Below are positions 3,228 to 6,143 of a stretch of DNA of 6,143 nucleotides, piece by piece. The notes beneath the pieces were generated by a model that was not told where the DNA came from, ran no database searches, and worked only from the letters and a program-made list of their open reading frames with translations. Position numbers and translations under genes: made by a program. Source of the stretch: Acetobacteraceae bacterium (lineage in GTDB: Bacteria; Pseudomonadota; Alphaproteobacteria; Acetobacterales; Acetobacteraceae); the NCBI GenBank assembly GCA_019689515.1, contig JADGHI010000250.1, positions 1 through 6,143 on the forward strand. Reading direction: 5' to 3'. Positions within the stretch are counted from its first letter, which is position 1; every line of letters begins with the position of its first letter.

Positions 3228-5861
3228 ATGAAGGTCTTCAAGCCCCTCGCCCTCGGGCTCCTGACCCGGCCCTACGAGTTCCAGCGGCGCTTCCATCTCG
3301 GCGTCGCCGTCCTCTGCTTCATCCCGCTCGGGCCGGAGCCGGCGCTGTTCGCCGAGACCGCGATGTGGAAGTTCCTCGCAGAGGAACTGCCGCCCGACCA
3401 GGCGCTCGACGCCGGCATCCCCAAGCGCCTGGGCGAGTTCCTCGTCATCGGCCGGGCCTATGCGCCGGCCGGCACCACCGTGCGCGCGCGCCGCGTCAGC
3501 GTGCGCATCGGCGAGCGTCGCAAGGAGCTCCTCGTCGTCGGCGACCGGTATCGCGAGGGCGACCGCGCCACCGAGCCGCTGCCCTTCGCCGAGATGCCGA
3601 TCGACTGGAGGCGCGCCTATGGCGGCCCCGGCGTCGCCGACAACCCGCTCGGCAAGGGCACCGTGGCGGTGGATCTGCCTGGCATCGGGCCCCGCGTGCC
3701 GCTGCCGAACGTCGAGGATCCAGCGCAGCCCGCCCATCAGCGCCACCGCATCCCGGCCGGCTTCGGCCCGATCGATCCGGCCTGGCCGCACCGCGCCCGG
3801 CTCGTCGGCACCCACGACGACACCTGGCTGAGGGAGGACTTCCCGGGCTTCGCGCGCGACATCGACTGGCGCTTCTTCAACATCGCCCCGCCCGACCAGT
3901 GGCTGCCGCGGCCCTTCACCGGCGACGAAGAATACGCGCTCGAGAACATGCATCCGGAGGAGCTGCAGATCACCGGCCGGCTCCCGGGCATCGCGCCGCG
4001 CCTGTTCCTCGCCCGCCGCGGCGCCGAGGACGCGCTGGAGGAGATCCCGCTCGCGCTGACCACGGTGTGGTTCTTCCCGCATCGCCGTCGCGCCGTCCTC
4101 GTCCACCACGGACGCGCCGACATCACCGAGGAGGATGGACGCGACGTCGCCCGGATCGTGCTCGGCGCCGACCGCCGCCGGGACGCACTCCGGCCGCTGG
4201 AGCATTTCCGGGCGGTGATGCTGAAGCGGCTCGACCCGGAATACGGCGCGATCCATGCACTGCGCGACAGCGACCTGGCGCCGCCCGAGCTGCTGATCCC
4301 CGACCCGGCGCTTGAGGCCGACAAGGCGTTGTTCGCCAACGAGGGGCTGCTGCAGAAGCGCAACCGCCGGCGCGCCGAACGGGAGATCGCGAAGAGCCGC
4401 GCCTATGTCGCGAGCCTCGGCCTCGATCCCGACAAGCACGGTCCCACCGAAGCGCCGCCCGAGGAACCGCCGCCCTCGCTCGACGACCTGCCGGCGCGGA
4501 TCGAGCGCGCGCTCGCCGAGGCCGAACGGCAGCAGGCCGAGGCGCGGCGCTGGAAGGAGGAGAACGACCAGGCGCTGAAGGCCCTGCTCCCGGGCACCGG
4601 GATGACCTTCGAGCAGCTCGAGGCGGAGCGCACCCAGCGCCCGGCCGGCCCGCCGAGCTTCACCGCCGAGGGGCAGCGGCGCAGCCTCCGCGCCCTCGCC
4701 GACCAGCTGCGCGCCGCCGGCGCCGATGTGCGCGAGATCGAGGAGATCCTCGCCGACCCCGCGATGAACGGCCTCTGGGAGGCCGCCGAGGAGCAGCAGC
4801 GCGAAGGCTATCGCCTGACGGCGCAGTCCCAGGACCCGGCGCCCCCGATGCCCGCGGCCCAGCGGCGCCGGGTGCGGCGAGAGGTGGAGGCCGCGCGCGC
4901 GGAGGGACGGTCGCTCGCGCGCGCCAATCTGTGCGGCGCGGACCTCTCCGGTCTCGACCTCTCGGGCCTCGACCTGTCCGAGGCCTGGCTGGACGGCGCC
5001 AACCTGCAAGGGGCGATTCTCAGCGGCGCCCGTCTTGCCAAGGCGGTCCTGGCGCATGCGGCCATGGAGCAATGCCGGCTCGACGGCGCCGATCTCGGCG
5101 AAGCCAATCTCGGTCGCGCCCGCCTCCGGGGCGCGCGTTTCGCAGGGGCGCGCCTGAAGGACGCCATTCTCGCCGGGGTCGATCTGCGCGAGGCTGTCCT
5201 GCGCGGCGCCGATCTCCAGGGTGCCGACCTCAGCGAGGCGCAGCTCGACGGCGCCGACCTCACCGAGGCGCAGGCCAGCGGCGTCGTCTTCTTCAAGACC
5301 GCGGTCCCGGGCCTGCGCGCGCCGGGCGCCGTGCTCGACAAGGCGAAGTTCATCGAGGCCGAGCTGACGGAGGCCGACTTCACCGGCGCCGCGCTGGGCG
5401 AGGCGGGGGCGGGCCGGCCGGGGGCGCGGGGGGCCCGCGGCGCCGGCGCCGACATGCGCAAGGCTGGTTTCGTCGAAGGCTGTGCGCTCGACGGCGCGAA
5501 CCTCGTCCGCGCCAACCTCGCCGAAGCGAATCTGCGCGGCGCGCGCCTCGCGGGCGCGAACCTCTCGGACGCCGTGCTGGACGGTGCCGACCTGTCGGAT
5601 TGCGACCTCCGGCAGGCGCGGCTCGACCATGCGCGCGCGCGGGGAGCGCGCTTCGTCGTCGCGGACCTCCGGCACGCCGTGCTCGCGCGCGGCGACTTCA
5701 TGAGCGGCATGCTCGGCCGCGCCGACCTGCGCGGTGCGGATCTGAGCGACGCGAGCTTCTACGAGGCCGACCTCGCCCGCGTGCGCACCGACCAGGAGAC
5801 CCGGCCCGAGCGCATGCTGCAGACCCGCATGCGGGTCCGCCCGCGGTACCGCGCGCAATGA
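3228..5861 (+). CDS. DUF2169 T6SS adaptor fused to pentapeptide-repeat domain
   Basis: The 877-residue protein has three parts. Residues 1 to about 345 are a DUF2169 domain: MKVFKPLALGLLTRPYEFQR, then IDWRRAYGGPGVADNPLGKG (125-144), IPAGFGPIDPAWPHRARLVG (175-194) and WRFFNIAPPDQWLPRPFTGD (214-233). Residues about 355-560 are a charged Ala/Glu/Arg/Gln-rich linker with likely coiled coils near 365-395, 420-455 and 485-530, and a Pro-rich break at 409-416. Residues about 562-852 are pentapeptide repeats (A[DN]LxG/E), nearly 60 units, expected to form a right-handed quadrilateral beta-helix. The tail is basic (RPERMLQTRMRVRPRYRAQ). DUF2169 proteins encoded beside vgrG act as adaptors or chaperones that load an effector on VgrG (shown for Agrobacterium VgrG2). 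The repeat domain may hold the cargo or lengthen the scaffold, which is an inference. CAGGA at 3213-3217 supports ATG 3228, 31 nt after the previous stop. Three repeat units at residues 726-740 are abnormal. Confidence 0.93.
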   Translation: MKVFKPLALGLLTRPYEFQRRFHLGVAVLCFIPLGPEPALFAETAMWKFLAEELPPDQALDAGIPKRLGEFLVIGRAYAPAGTTVRARRVSVRIGERRKELLVVGDRYREGDRATEPLPFAEMPIDWRRAYGGPGVADNPLGKGTVAVDLPGIGPRVPLPNVEDPAQPAHQRHRIPAGFGPIDPAWPHRARLVGTHDDTWLREDFPGFARDIDWRFFNIAPPDQWLPRPFTGDEEYALENMHPEELQITGRLPGIAPRLFLARRGAEDALEEIPLALTTVWFFPHRRRAVLVHHGRADITEEDGRDVARIVLGADRRRDALRPLEHFRAVMLKRLDPEYGAIHALRDSDLAPPELLIPDPALEADKALFANEGLLQKRNRRRAEREIAKSRAYVASLGLDPDKHGPTEAPPEEPPPSLDDLPARIERALAEAERQQAEARRWKEENDQALKALLPGTGMTFEQLEAERTQRPAGPPSFTAEGQRRSLRALADQLRAAGADVREIEEILADPAMNGLWEAAEEQQREGYRLTAQSQDPAPPMPAAQRRRVRREVEAARAEGRSLARANLCGADLSGLDLSGLDLSEAWLDGANLQGAILSGARLAKAVLAHAAMEQCRLDGADLGEANLGRARLRGARFAGARLKDAILAGVDLREAVLRGADLQGADLSEAQLDGADLTEAQASGVVFFKTAVPGLRAPGAVLDKAKFIEAELTEADFTGAALGEAGAGRPGARGARGAGADMRKAGFVEGCALDGANLVRANLAEANLRGARLAGANLSDAVLDGADLSDCDLRQARLDHARARGARFVVADLRHAVLARGDFMSGMLGRADLRGADLSDASFYEADLARVRTDQETRPERMLQTRMRVRPRYRAQ
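4911..5783 (+). repeat. Pentapeptide-repeat coding array (15-bp period)
   Basis: This segment encodes residues 562-852 of the DUF2169 fusion. The central Leu/Phe/Met of each five-residue unit is kept almost throughout (CTC, CTG or TTC codons), and GGCGCCGA(C/T)CT-type strings recur at multiples of 15 bp. Irregular units occur at residues 689-700 (FFKTAVPGLRAP) and 726-740. The same periodicity explains the long open antisense frame here. Confidence 0.85.
5403..5447 (+). other. 45-bp A/T-free G-rich segment inside the pentapeptide array
   Basis: Positions 5402-5451 contain no A or T. The 45 bp encode AGAGRPGARGARGAG (residues 726-740), which lacks the central Leu/Phe of the repeat. Removing exactly these 15 residues joins AALGE to ADMRK and gives a regular repeat. 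Four G-tracts, at 5405-5409, 5411-5413, 5420-5424 and 5428-5433, have loops of 1, 6 and 3 nt and fit the G3+N1-7 quadruplex rule on the coding strand. It looks like an in-frame insertion or slippage expansion, or a sequence-quality artefact in a hard-to-read stretch. Confidence 0.6.
5822..5837. repeat. 16-bp perfect palindrome before the last gene junction
   Basis: GACCCGCATGCGGGTC is perfectly self-complementary. It lies in the last codons of the DUF2169 fusion, 20 nt before the next start. In RNA it can form a 6-bp stem with a CATG loop. An alternative stem, GCGGG/CCCGC (5831-5835 and 5840-5844, loop TCCG), is mutually exclusive with it. It may influence coupling to the next gene or bind a protein. 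Codon constraint and high GC make chance possible. Confidence 0.4.
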
Positions 5862-6143
5862 CGCGCGACGAGCTCGTCCGGCTCGTCGCGGATGGCGAGC
5901 CGATCAGCAAGGCCTCGCTCACGGGCCAGCCGCTGGCCGGTGCCGACCTGTCCGGCGGCGTGTTCGAGGAGGTGGACTTCACCGGTGCCGACCTGCGCGG
6001 CGTGCGGTTCCGGGAGTCCATCCTGCTGGGTTGCCGCTTCACGCGGGCGGTACTGGACGGAAGCGACCTTTCCCAGGCCACGCTCGGCAAGTGCGACTTC
6101 CGCGGCGCCCGGGCGCGCCGCGCGCGCCTCACGGCCGTTCAGG
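5858..6143 (+). CDS. Pentapeptide-repeat protein, N-terminal part (runs off right edge)
   Basis: The start ATG at 5858 overlaps the preceding stop as ATGA, so translation is probably coupled. No strong Shine-Dalgarno is seen just upstream. The 95 complete codons visible begin MTRDELVRLVADGEPISKAS and remain open at the window end. Residues 1-17 look like a short N-terminal helix. Pentapeptide units follow from about residue 18: ASLTG, QPLAG, ADLSG, GVFEE, VDFTG, ADLRG, VRFRE and onward to at least residue 90. The repeat type matches the C-terminal domain of the upstream fusion, so the two may stack or form a heteromeric scaffold, or this gene may have arisen by duplication. As a separate protein next to a DUF2169 adaptor it is likely part of the same T6SS loading module. 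Total length and any further domain cannot be seen. Confidence 0.88.
   Translation, partial: MTRDELVRLVADGEPISKASLTGQPLAGADLSGGVFEEVDFTGADLRGVRFRESILLGCRFTRAVLDGSDLSQATLGKCDFRGARARRARLTAVQ

Noticed and set aside
3150..5858. 902-codon minus-strand open frame opposite the DUF2169 fusion
   Set aside because: Its pseudo-repetitive protein is the mirror of the plus-strand pentapeptide codons. The plus frame carries clear DUF2169 and pentapeptide motifs.

Overview
The window is about 6.1 kb of very GC-rich DNA with a strong third-position G/C preference. Nearly every true gene casts long antisense shadow frames. Composition and gene content suggest a GC-rich proteobacterium. An alphaproteobacterium is a reasonable guess, but no taxonomic marker is present. 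The content is one end of a type VI secretion system (T6SS) spike and effector-delivery locus.

Layout: (1) Positions 1-205 hold the first 68 codons of an unrecognised gene on the minus strand, running off the left edge. (2) Positions 206-686 are a divergent intergenic and leader region. It has a phased ~10-bp repeat array (328-380), several small inverted repeats, a possible 36-codon leader ORF with a strong Shine-Dalgarno (547-657), and GC-rich hairpins just before vgrG. (3) Positions 687-2822 encode a full-length VgrG: gp27-like base, gp5 OB-fold, ten octad repeats of the beta-prism needle, and a Lys-rich C-terminal extension. (4) Positions 2819-3196 encode a small membrane-anchored protein overlapping vgrG by ATGA. 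(5) Positions 3228-5861 encode an 877-residue fusion of a DUF2169 domain, a charged helical linker and a long pentapeptide-repeat domain. (6) Position 5858 to the right edge is the start of a second pentapeptide-repeat gene, again with an ATGA overlap.

The four plus-strand genes look like a single translationally coupled operon. DUF2169 proteins are known from other T6SSs (for example beside Agrobacterium VgrG2) as adaptors needed to load a specific effector on its cognate VgrG. The most economical reading is therefore a VgrG-centred loading cassette, with the VgrG C-terminal extension as the docking surface. The PAAR-type tip protein and the toxic effector with its immunity protein are not in the window and would be expected further right.

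The points most worth a second look are these: a 45-bp, A/T-free, G-quadruplex-capable segment whose removal restores a regular pentapeptide register; the helically phased repeat array upstream of vgrG; the fusion architecture with a second pentapeptide protein beside it; and a 16-bp perfect palindrome just before the last gene junction.
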